The notes under the pieces were generated by a model, which saw only the letters and a list, made by a program, of their open reading frames with translations, was not told the origin of the DNA and made no database searches. Shown here piece by piece: positions 43,368 through 51,334 of a DNA stretch of 64,000 bases. Position 1 is the first letter of the stretch. Every line of letters starts with the position of its first letter. The position numbers and the translations under genes are program-made. The stretch is from Flavobacterium sp. Root420 (GTDB lineage: Bacteria > Bacteroidota > Bacteroidia > Flavobacteriales > Flavobacteriaceae). The DNA is taken from assembly GCF_001427905.1 (NCBI RefSeq), contig NZ_LMEF01000005.1:1184-65183 (forward strand). Reading direction: 5' to 3'.

Positions 43368-44105
43368 TTAAAACTCAAAATTAAATCCTTTTTCGGTCAG
43401 TTTCTTGTAAATATCCGGATCAAATTTGTACAATTTTGCGGCTCTGTGCGAGACATCTTGTTGTTTTTCATCTAAGGCAACCAACAATTTCATATGCAGA
43501 ATTTTTCTTCTGAAATTAGATTTTTCCAATTCAATTCCTAATATCTCTTCATACAAATGCATTAATTGCAGTAAAGTGAATTTTTCAGGCAAAAGATTGA
43601 ATCCAATTGGCGCCTGACGAACTCTGTTACGAAGTTGCATTAAACTAAATTCGAGGATTTCATTGTGGTCAAAAATCAAATCCGGAATGTCGTTGATCTT
43701 ATACCATTTGGCCTCTCGCAGCGTAAAACCGGCTTTAATATTATAATCTTCGCGATTTACCAAAGTATAGTAACCAATAGTGACAACCCTTCTGTCCAAA
43801 ACACGTTTTGGGTCAGTAAAAGCTTTTAGCTGTTCCAGATAAATATTGTCAAGACTTGTCAATTCGTATAAAACACGTTGTGCGGCATCATCAGCGCTTT
43901 CTTCTTTTTTTATCCATCCCCCAAGAAGTCCCCATTTTCCAACACTTTCTCCTTCGGCATGTTGTACTAACAGCACTTCAAGGCTTGCCTTATTAAATCC
44001 AAATATAACGCAGTCAACCGTAATACCTTCAATAGCTGGTTTTATGATTTCTGTCGTTGCGTTGCTATCAGCGTCGCTATTATTTCTATTAGGTAAAATT
44101 GTCAT
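43368..44105 (-). CDS. Degenerate-Nudix transcriptional regulator (NrtR/AraR type), copy 1
   Basis: 245 residues. The N-terminal Nudix fold (VDCVIFGFNKASLEVLLVQHAEGESVGKWGLLGGWI split at the box) has a broken Nudix box: the REUxEE core reads RVLYEL and the final Gly-U is Ser-Leu, so hydrolysis is unlikely. The C-terminal 85 residues (FNLLPEKFTLLQLMHLYEEILG, FRRKILHMKLLV) form the winged helix of NrtR-like regulators. In Bacteroides a regulator of this type, AraR, controls arabinose use with the sugar as effector. Transcribed with copy 2, 20 bp upstream, and divergent from the Sus-type operon at 45327, which it probably regulates. Confidence 0.85.
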   Translation of the reverse strand: MTILPNRNNSDADSNATTEIIKPAIEGITVDCVIFGFNKASLEVLLVQHAEGESVGKWGLLGGWIKKEESADDAAQRVLYELTSLDNIYLEQLKAFTDPKRVLDRRVVTIGYYTLVNREDYNIKAGFTLREAKWYKINDIPDLIFDHNEILEFSLMQLRNRVRQAPIGFNLLPEKFTLLQLMHLYEEILGIELEKSNFRRKILHMKLLVALDEKQQDVSHRAAKLYKFDPDIYKKLTEKGFNFEF

Positions 44106-44125
44106 GGATGCCTTATAAGCTTGGG

Positions 44126-44842
44126 TTAAAATTCAAAATTAAATCCTTTTTCGGTCAGTTTATTGTAAATAGCTTCGTCAAATTTATATAATTTGGCCGC
44201 TCTATGCGAGACATCTTGTTGTTTTTCATCTAAAGCAACCAACAATTTCATATGCAGAATTTTTCGTCTGAAGTTCGATTTATCCATTTCAACACCTAAA
44301 ACCTCTTCATACAAATGCATTAATTGCAGTAAAGTAAATTTTTCAGGCAGCAGATTGAATCCAATCGGCGCCTGACGTACTCTGTTTTGAAGATGTTTCA
44401 AACTATAAGACAGAATTTCGTTATGATCATATATTAAATCCGGAATTGTATCTATCTTATACCATTTGGCATCAGCTGCTGTAAAACCTGCTTTAATATT
44501 ATAATCTTCTCTTTTTACCAAAGCATAATATCCAATAGTAATAACACGTCGAAGCGGAAAACGATCCGGATCTCCAAATGCTTTTAGCTGCTCCAGATAA
44601 ATATTATCAAGACCGGTAAGCTCATTCAACAACCGATGTGCCGCGTTGTCTGTACTTTCTTTTTTATAAATCCATCCTCCCGGAAGTCCCCATTTTCCTT
44701 TACTGATTCCTTCGCCATGTTGTACTAAAAGCACTTCTAAACTTCCTTCATCAAAACCAAATATGACACAATCAATGGTAATCGCATTCATTGCGTTTTG
44801 TTCACTTTTTAGGACTGAATCGGCATCTACTTTTATATCCAT
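44126..44842 (-). CDS. Degenerate-Nudix transcriptional regulator (NrtR/AraR type), copy 2
   Basis: 238 residues from the ATG at 44842 (MDIKVDADSVLKSEQN); the frame continues to a TTG at 44872 that would add ten unlikely residues. It is closely similar to copy 1 along its whole length, with the last 100 residues nearly identical, showing a tandem duplication. The Nudix box reads GGWIYKKESTDNAAHR then LLNELTGL: the two catalytic glutamate positions are Leu, so it should bind rather than hydrolyse its ligand. The winged helix is LPEKFTLLQLMHLYEEVLG ... FRRKILHMKLLV. It is the gene nearest to the divergent promoter of the polysaccharide locus. Confidence 0.85.
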   Translation of the reverse strand: MDIKVDADSVLKSEQNAMNAITIDCVIFGFDEGSLEVLLVQHGEGISKGKWGLPGGWIYKKESTDNAAHRLLNELTGLDNIYLEQLKAFGDPDRFPLRRVITIGYYALVKREDYNIKAGFTAADAKWYKIDTIPDLIYDHNEILSYSLKHLQNRVRQAPIGFNLLPEKFTLLQLMHLYEEVLGVEMDKSNFRRKILHMKLLVALDEKQQDVSHRAAKLYKFDEAIYNKLTEKGFNFEF

Positions 44843-44872
44843 GTGCGATAGAAATTTTGACAAATTAAACAA

Positions 44873-45326
44873 ATAAAATGCATAACTTTCATTGTTGATT
44901 ACTTAATATTTTTTTAACAAAGCAAAAATGTGATAATCAGTTCTTTGAAATTCCATAAAAATGGGATTCAAAAATCAGAATTCTTTAAATGATTGATTGT
45001 CAAAATGCTACTTCGATATTTTTTTGATATTTTTTATTTCGTTTTAGCCTTTAAACTTATCAGATCAATAAAATTGAATCTGTATAAATCAGAATTAGAA
45101 AAAAATATCCTTAATATTTTGCTAAAATAGAAAAAAAGTTTTACACTTGTAGTCAAATTTACCATAAGATAAGTTCAAAATGACTATAAGTTTTAATAGA
45201 ACCATTTTTAAAGTAAAAAAATTAGCTGAAAACAGGCTTTACCAATTAGCCTTTTTTGGCGCGATCTCAATGAAACTTACACTTTATATATAACAACTAA
45301 CTTAATTTAATCAACTTTTATTTATT
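44873..45326. promoter_or_regulatory. 454-bp divergent control region of the polysaccharide locus
   Basis: Lies between the regulator pair and susC. No gene is seen. It contains ATTTACCATAAG (45157-45168), a partial match to the TTTACCGGTAAG sequence found upstream of the GH2 gene. I found no clear TAnnTTTG element before susC. Confidence 0.45.
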
Positions 45327-48300
45327 ATGAAAAGCAAATATTGTATGAAAACAACACTGTCCTCGTTTTGTACGGCACTGTTGTTTAGCTTATTTATGAT
45401 GCAGTCGGGTTTTGCGCAGGCACAATCCCGATCTGTAAGTGGAAATGTAACATCGACAGTTGACGGAATGGGAATTCCGGGAGCAAGTATCGCTGTGCAG
45501 GGAACTAAAATTGGTACCACAACCGATTTTGATGGAAACTACAAAATAGAAGCAAAAGCAGGGGATGTCCTGGTATTTACTTTTATTGGATTCAAAAGCC
45601 AAAAGGTAACAGTAGGAACACAACAAGTTATTAATGTTACACTTGCGGAAGAAACGTCAGAACTTAAAGAAGTAGTCGTTATAGGGTATGGCTCGCAAAG
45701 GAAAACGCTGGTAACAACTGCTGTTACACAAGTAAGCGGTGAAAATCTTACGAAGACCAATACTACAAATGCTCTTCAGGCACTTCAGGGACAGGCAGCC
45801 GGACTTCAGGTTACTTCAACTTCAGGACAACCGGGAGAAGGTTTAAATGTCGTGATTAGAGGAGCCGGTTCTACTGGTGGTACGAGTCCGCTTTATGTAG
45901 TAGACGGGATATTGACAGGGGATATTTCTTATTTGAACAATTCAGATATTGAATCTATTTCTGTTTTAAAAGATGCCGCATCAGCTGCAATCTATGGTTC
46001 ACAAGCTTCAAACGGAGTTATTTTGGTGACAACCAAAAAAGGAAAGCGCGGTGCAGCCGGACAAATTACTTTTGATCAATATTATGGCGTGCAATCTGTA
46101 GCTAGAAAAGTTGATTTGCTTAACGCAACAGAATATGGTGTTATGTTAAACGAAGCCGCTGCAAATTCAGGTAAAAATCCTTATTTTACTAATGATCAGA
46201 TTGCCGCACTAGGATCAGGCACAAACTGGATGGACCACATGCTTACAGACAATGCAGCTACTAAAAACTTCTCTTTTGGTGCGTCGGGTGGTTCTGATAC
46301 GTCTGTTTATTCTACTTCATTGTCTTATCTAGGACAGGAAGGTGTTGTTGGAGGAAAAGATTTATCCAACTACGAGCGTTACAATTTCAGATTCAATTCA
46401 GAACATAAATTGTACAAAGATGTACTGACTTTGGGCGAAAACTTAAGTTTTGCTTATATTAATAAAAACGGAATAGGTGTTGGAAATCAATACAACAATT
46501 CCTTAAGAAGTGCTTTTCAGACAACACCATTATTGCCAATGTATGATGCTAATGGTAATTATTATGACACTACAAATAATAGTGAGCCTTGGTTGGCTGG
46601 TGCAGCGAATCCTTATGCATTAATGGTTTACAACAATCAAAATGAAGGTAATAATCAGAAATTATTAGGAAATGTTTATTTGCAGATTGAGCCAATAAAA
46701 AACCTAACCTTCAGAACTACTTTAGGCCTTGATTACTATGCTGGTGAAGGACATTCTTACACACCTGTTTATCGATTATCGATTTATGCAAACACTTCTT
46801 TCGATAAAGTGAATCAAAATATGAACAAAGGTAAAACCATCACATGGGATAACTTGTTGACATATAAATTTAATGCTGCCGAAAATCACCATTTTGAAGC
46901 CATGTTAGGAACTTCTTCTATTAATTATGACGGAACTTCGGTTGAAGCTACAAATGCAGATTCGGTTTTTAATGATCTTGAGCATGCCTGGATAGATAAT
47001 ACAACCAACAAAGACGGAGCAAAAACAACAATAAAGGGGAAAAAAGAACAAACAAAAAGAATGTCTTATTTCGGAAGGTTAAATTATAACTTTAAAGAAA
47101 CGTATTTATTAAATGCAACTTTCAGAATGGATGGATCTTCTATTTTTTCTGACGAAAACCAATGGGGTTATTTTCCATCAGTTTCTGCGGGATGGATTGT
47201 ATCAAATGAAGAATTTTTGAAAGATTCAAACGTGATCAACTTTCTTAAATTGAGAGCGAGCTGGGGACAAGTTGGAAATCAAAACGCCAGAGCTTTCCAA
47301 TATCTTTCAACTATAAAATCAAATAATACCAATTATATTTTTGGAGATACCGAAGGTGTTCTTACACCTGGAGCTTATCCTAACAGATTATCAAATCTGG
47401 ATTTAAAATGGGAAACTTCAGAACAGATTGACCTTGGTTTCGACGCCAGATTTTTAGATAATGCCTTAAATGTAACTTTTGATGTTTACAAAAAAACAAG
47501 TAAAGACTGGTTGATTTTGGCTCCAATATTGGCAACTGCCGGTGCTGATGCTCCATTTATCAACGGAGGAAACGTAGTAAACCAAGGGGTAGAGTTGAGC
47601 TTAAATTACCAAAATAAAATTGGTGATTTTAATTACAGCGTTAGTGCAAACGGTGCTTATAATGAAAATAAAGTAGGAGAGATACCTAATGCAGATGGTA
47701 TTATTCACGGATTGAGTAATGAACTTTATGATAATGCCGGAGAATTCTACAGAGCACAAAACGGATATCCATTAGGTTATTTTTGGGGATATAAAACAGG
47801 AGGCGTTTTTCAAAATCAGGCACAAATCGATAATTACAAATCGGCAAATGGTGTAGTCCTACAGCCAACAGCAGCTCCGGGAGATCTTATTTATACCAAT
47901 GTAAATGGAGATGACAAAATAGACTCTTCTGATAAAACGAAAATCGGAAAACCAAATCCGGATTTTACTTATGGCTTCTCTGTGTCAGCAAGCTACAAAG
48001 CTTTTGATTTTTCACTTAATGCCAATGGTGTTGCCGGAAATGAAATTGTACAATCTTACAGAAACCAATCAGGTGCTTACGGAAATTATACTTCTGCAAT
48101 ATTAGATCGTTGGCATGGTGAGGGTTCTTCAAACACAGTACCAAGGGTAACAGAAGATAACAGAAACTTTACTCAGTTTTCAGATTTATACATTCAGAAA
48201 GGTGATTTCCTGAGAATTAATACGGTTACTTTAGGATTTGATCTTGCTAAAATGAAACAATCAAAACCATTTTTTGCAAGCCAGTTCAGACTTTACTTCT

Positions 48301-48458
48301 CGGTATTAAATCTTTACACTTTTACGAAGTATAATGGAATGGATCCTGAAATTGGATTTGGTTCCTCAAATGATGACCAGAAATTTTCATCAGGTGTTGA
48401 TGTTGGGTATTACCCAAGACCAAGAACATTCATGTTGGGATTAAATGTTAAACTTTAA
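45327..48458 (+). CDS. SusC/RagA-type TonB-dependent outer membrane transporter
   Basis: 1043 residues. Signal peptide ends LFMMQSGFAQ; the start could be the ATG at 45327 or the one at 45345. Then come a carboxypeptidase-regulatory-like domain (VSGNVTSTVDGMGIPGASI, residues 35-110), a TonB-box-like stretch before EVVVIGYGSQRK, the plug domain (ALQALQGQAAGLQVTS, PLYVVDGI, DIESISVLKDAASAAIYGSQASNGVILVTTKKG), and a 22-strand barrel ending in the aromatic-rich RTFMLGLNVKL. It imports oligosaccharides across the outer membrane with energy from TonB, paired with the SusD product 11 bp downstream. First gene of the locus. Confidence 0.95.
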   Translation: MKSKYCMKTTLSSFCTALLFSLFMMQSGFAQAQSRSVSGNVTSTVDGMGIPGASIAVQGTKIGTTTDFDGNYKIEAKAGDVLVFTFIGFKSQKVTVGTQQVINVTLAEETSELKEVVVIGYGSQRKTLVTTAVTQVSGENLTKTNTTNALQALQGQAAGLQVTSTSGQPGEGLNVVIRGAGSTGGTSPLYVVDGILTGDISYLNNSDIESISVLKDAASAAIYGSQASNGVILVTTKKGKRGAAGQITFDQYYGVQSVARKVDLLNATEYGVMLNEAAANSGKNPYFTNDQIAALGSGTNWMDHMLTDNAATKNFSFGASGGSDTSVYSTSLSYLGQEGVVGGKDLSNYERYNFRFNSEHKLYKDVLTLGENLSFAYINKNGIGVGNQYNNSLRSAFQTTPLLPMYDANGNYYDTTNNSEPWLAGAANPYALMVYNNQNEGNNQKLLGNVYLQIEPIKNLTFRTTLGLDYYAGEGHSYTPVYRLSIYANTSFDKVNQNMNKGKTITWDNLLTYKFNAAENHHFEAMLGTSSINYDGTSVEATNADSVFNDLEHAWIDNTTNKDGAKTTIKGKKEQTKRMSYFGRLNYNFKETYLLNATFRMDGSSIFSDENQWGYFPSVSAGWIVSNEEFLKDSNVINFLKLRASWGQVGNQNARAFQYLSTIKSNNTNYIFGDTEGVLTPGAYPNRLSNLDLKWETSEQIDLGFDARFLDNALNVTFDVYKKTSKDWLILAPILATAGADAPFINGGNVVNQGVELSLNYQNKIGDFNYSVSANGAYNENKVGEIPNADGIIHGLSNELYDNAGEFYRAQNGYPLGYFWGYKTGGVFQNQAQIDNYKSANGVVLQPTAAPGDLIYTNVNGDDKIDSSDKTKIGKPNPDFTYGFSVSASYKAFDFSLNANGVAGNEIVQSYRNQSGAYGNYTSAILDRWHGEGSSNTVPRVTEDNRNFTQFSDLYIQKGDFLRINTVTLGFDLAKMKQSKPFFASQFRLYFSVLNLYTFTKYNGMDPEIGFGSSNDDQKFSSGVDVGYYPRPRTFMLGLNVKL

Positions 48459-48469
48459 TAAATAAAAAA

Positions 48470-50044
48470 ATGAAAAATACATATCTATATATTTTCTGTT
48501 TTAGTTTATTGTCTCTGGGTTCTTGCAGTTTAGAAACAGAGCCATTGACACAACTAACAGATACAAATTTTTACAAAACAACAGATGATGCTTATACGGC
48601 ACTTGTAGGTTGTTACGATGGTTTACAAGTGGCAACTGGTGCCTCTGGTCTGGGAGTTCCCGTTATAAGCGAAGTAATGTCTGATGACTGTTTTGGAGGA
48701 ACCGGTAATTCTGATGGTTACGGTTATGCAGCTATTGATGAATTTGATATTAGTCGTTCTCCTTCAGATGTAGATTTATTGAATGGCAACTGGATTGGGT
48801 ATTATAAAGCACTTTATCGTTGTAATGTTTTCTTGTCTAAAATGGATCAGATTGACTGGAAAGGAAACACAACACTAAGAAATACTTACGAATCTGAAAC
48901 TAAATTTATCAGAGCTTATCTTTATTTTGAAATGGTGCGTTTGTGGGGAAATATTCCATTGTTAACTGCTCCTTCTTCTGAAAATGTTCCTCAGGCCAAT
49001 CCTGATGAAGTTTATAAAGTAATTGCACAAGATTTGGTTTTTGCTGCAGAGAATTTACCTGCAACAGCATACAATGCTACAACTAATGGGCGTATTACGA
49101 AATGGGCGGCGAAATCTTTACTTGGTCGTGTTTATTTGTACTATACAGGTTACTACGGAAAAGCTGATTTAGTAGGTGTAGTTACTAAAGCTCAGGCTTT
49201 AGGACATTTAGAAAATGTTATTGCCAATAGCGGACATGGTTTAGTGGCTGATTTTTCAACGCTTTGGCCAGCGGCTTCTGTAGATAAATATGCAGGTGAA
49301 AGCAACAAAGAAAACGTATTTGCTATAAAATACACTTACACTAGTGATTATAACGGAAATACGGATGGTAACCATTGGCTGGTAATGTTTGGTATGAGAG
49401 AATTCTCTTCGTATCCTTATGGACGTGGTTGGGGAGTTACAGTAAACTCAAAATTATGGAATGTTTATGATGCCACTGATACAAGACGAGTAGCCACAGT
49501 GATTGGAATTGATGAAGAAAAAATTGCATTTGATAAGAAAAATAGTCAAAGAGAATATACAGGTTATTACAACAAAAAATATACGCCAATGGTAGATAAA
49601 GACGGAAAAGATCTTCCGTTAACTATGGGTAGCCAGTTTTGGGATATCAGCCAATTTCAGGATTATGTGGTATTAAGATATGCAGATGTTTTATTAATGG
49701 CAGCGGAACTTGGAAGTGGAAATGCTCAGGCTTATTTTGATGAGGTGAGAAAAAGAGCTTACAAAGATAATTTTACAAGTTTACCAGTAAATGCTGATAA
49801 TATTTTGAAAGAAAGACATTTAGAGTTTGCTCTTGAAGGTGTTAGATATTGGGATTTATTACGTCAGGGAATTGGAAAAGCTTCTTCAACAATTGCTGAA
49901 ACTACTACTTTGTTAAGTGGTGGAGTTGCCGGAACAAAAACAATTACTGCGGCTAAAATTCAGGCAACAAAAGGTTTGCAGCAAATTCCTAATACTCAGA
50001 TTACCTTATCCAATGGAGTATTAAAACAAAATGCCGGTTGGTAA
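48470..50044 (+). CDS. SusD/RagB-type glycan-binding lipoprotein
   Basis: 524 residues. Lipoprotein signal MKNTYLYIFCFSLLSLGSC with Cys19 followed by SLETEPL, an acidic surface-export type sequence. SusD fold: TDTNFYKTTDDAYTALVGCYDGL at the start, TPR-like helices (KFIRAYLYFEMVRLWGNIPLL, AKSLLGRVYLYYTGYYG), and the C-terminal RHLEFALEGVRYWDLLRQGIG typical of the family. It forms a lid on the SusC transporter and captures the glycan. It begins 11 bp after susC, so the two are co-transcribed. Confidence 0.95.
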   Translation: MKNTYLYIFCFSLLSLGSCSLETEPLTQLTDTNFYKTTDDAYTALVGCYDGLQVATGASGLGVPVISEVMSDDCFGGTGNSDGYGYAAIDEFDISRSPSDVDLLNGNWIGYYKALYRCNVFLSKMDQIDWKGNTTLRNTYESETKFIRAYLYFEMVRLWGNIPLLTAPSSENVPQANPDEVYKVIAQDLVFAAENLPATAYNATTNGRITKWAAKSLLGRVYLYYTGYYGKADLVGVVTKAQALGHLENVIANSGHGLVADFSTLWPAASVDKYAGESNKENVFAIKYTYTSDYNGNTDGNHWLVMFGMREFSSYPYGRGWGVTVNSKLWNVYDATDTRRVATVIGIDEEKIAFDKKNSQREYTGYYNKKYTPMVDKDGKDLPLTMGSQFWDISQFQDYVVLRYADVLLMAAELGSGNAQAYFDEVRKRAYKDNFTSLPVNADNILKERHLEFALEGVRYWDLLRQGIGKASSTIAETTTLLSGGVAGTKTITAAKIQATKGLQQIPNTQITLSNGVLKQNAGW

Positions 50045-50056
50045 TTTTAACTAAAA

Positions 50057-50965
50057 ATGAAACAAAAAATGAAAAATATTAAAATAGTAATGACTTCGTT
50101 TTTGATGTTAGCTATGCTAGTATCATCCTGTTCTCCAGAAACGTATTCTTTAGACGGAGTGACGAATAAATCCGATATTAAGTTTGAAATTACTCAGGAT
50201 TTAGCAGCTGATCCGGGTGGAAATACTGTAATACTGAAAAACACAACCCCTGGCGTTATATTAACATGGGATTATGGTACAGGAAAATCAAACAAAGCTA
50301 TCGAAACAGTAAAGTATGCCTTTAAAGGTACTTATACGATAAAAATTTCTGCCGTGACCGGTGGAGGTATTGTTGAGCTGGATCCGGTAACTGTTACCGT
50401 GACGAATGATAACTTAAACTATGTAAATGATCCGCTTTGGACTGCCTTATCAGGTGGAGTAGGAAAATCAAAAACATGGTATTTAGATTTAAACGCAGCA
50501 GGAGTTTCAAAATATTTTGCAGGTCCGGTTGCATTTTCAGGAAATAAATTGGGATGGCAAAAAGAATGTACAGGAGATAGCGGATTGTGTTGGATATGGG
50601 AGCCAGACTGGAAAGGTAATCAATGGATAACACCTGCAGGAGATTATGGATCTATGACATTTAGTTTAAATGGTGGCCCATTTGTAACTGTAAATCATGC
50701 ATTTACTACTACAAGAGGGACAGAAAACGGGACTTATTATCTTAATGCTACAAGCCATGAGTTAACTATGACAAATGCAGCAATTTTACAAAGCAGTAGT
50801 GCTGCAGGGGATGTTGCTGACTGGTCTAATTGTAAAATCATTACCCTGACAAACGATGCAATGCAAATTGCTGTTCGTAATAAGAGCAAGGAAGAGTTTA
50901 TAATTTTCAATTTTATATCAAAAGAATATAGCGACAGCTGGGTGCCAAAAGCATCTAAACCCTGA
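50057..50965 (+). CDS. PKD-domain surface lipoprotein in the SusE/F position
   Basis: 302 residues (298 from the more likely ATG at 50069, MKNIKIVM). Lipoprotein signal with Cys in MLVSSCSPETYSL. Residues about 40-115 form a PKD-type Ig domain (GNTVILKNTTPGVILTWDYGTGKSNKAIETVKYAFKGTYTIKI split across strands). The remaining about 180 residues begin KTWYLDLNA and are rich in Trp (WQKEC, WIWEPDW, QWITPAGDYG), consistent with sugar-binding aromatic patches, but the family is not one I can name. It lies 12 bp after susD, where SusE/F-like surface glycan-binding proteins are found, so that role is inferred. Confidence 0.75.
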   Translation: MKQKMKNIKIVMTSFLMLAMLVSSCSPETYSLDGVTNKSDIKFEITQDLAADPGGNTVILKNTTPGVILTWDYGTGKSNKAIETVKYAFKGTYTIKISAVTGGGIVELDPVTVTVTNDNLNYVNDPLWTALSGGVGKSKTWYLDLNAAGVSKYFAGPVAFSGNKLGWQKECTGDSGLCWIWEPDWKGNQWITPAGDYGSMTFSLNGGPFVTVNHAFTTTRGTENGTYYLNATSHELTMTNAAILQSSSAAGDVADWSNCKIITLTNDAMQIAVRNKSKEEFIIFNFISKEYSDSWVPKASKP

Positions 50966-51123
50966 TATTGATTTGATGTCGGGTGATTTAAATCCCGGTT
51001 TTTGTTACTAAAATATAATAGTAAAGACAACCCTTTCAAAGGGACAGATTTGTACATAGTTTCATAAGACCTTGAAATTCTGTTATAGATCTGTCCGAAT
51101 GGGGCTGAAAACACTTAAAGTCT

Positions 51124-51172
51124 TCTCTAAAAACGATCTAATTATAAATCTTAAAAAGAACGTTTTTAGAGA
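51124..51172 (+). repeat. 12-bp inverted repeat in the Sus-GH2 gap
   Basis: TCTCTAAAAACG (51124-51135) is perfectly repeated inverted as CGTTTTTAGAGA (51161-51172), 25-base loop, followed by TTTCTTCT. It may be a weak terminator or a regulatory RNA structure in the leader of the next gene. Confidence 0.6.
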
Positions 51173-51261
51173 TTTCTTCTTAAATAGTTTTTTTACTTTT
51201 TTGACAAAATCAAATCAGTTTAAGACTAAAAAATACAACAATAGAAAGTGTAAATAAGTAA

Positions 51262-51301
51262 TTTACCGGTAAGTAATTTAATTAAAAGAGTTTATCGGTA
51301 A
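51262..51301 (+). promoter_or_regulatory. Pair of TTTACCGGTAA-type operator candidates
   Basis: TTTACCGGTAA (51262-51272, containing the perfect palindrome TTACCGGTAA) and TTTATCGGTAA (51291-51301) lie 29 bp apart and about 34-73 bp upstream of the GH2 start at 51335. This is a plausible tandem site for the nearby NrtR/AraR-type regulators. Confidence 0.5.
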
Positions 51302-51334
51302 ATTTATTTCACACTAATCATTAATAAAAAAAAG

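Larger units (their letters stand above)
50966..51334. promoter_or_regulatory. 369-bp gap between the Sus genes and the glycosidase genes
   Basis: Holds a weak GC hairpin after the stop (CGGG 50980-50983 with CCCG 50994-50997, then GTTTTTG), a 12-bp inverted repeat and two operator-like repeats listed separately. It probably contains a second promoter for the glycosidase genes. Confidence 0.5.

Noticed and set aside
43368..44842. Active Nudix hydrolases
   Set aside because: Both Nudix boxes lack the conserved glutamate pair, and both have a C-terminal winged helix, so regulators are the better call.
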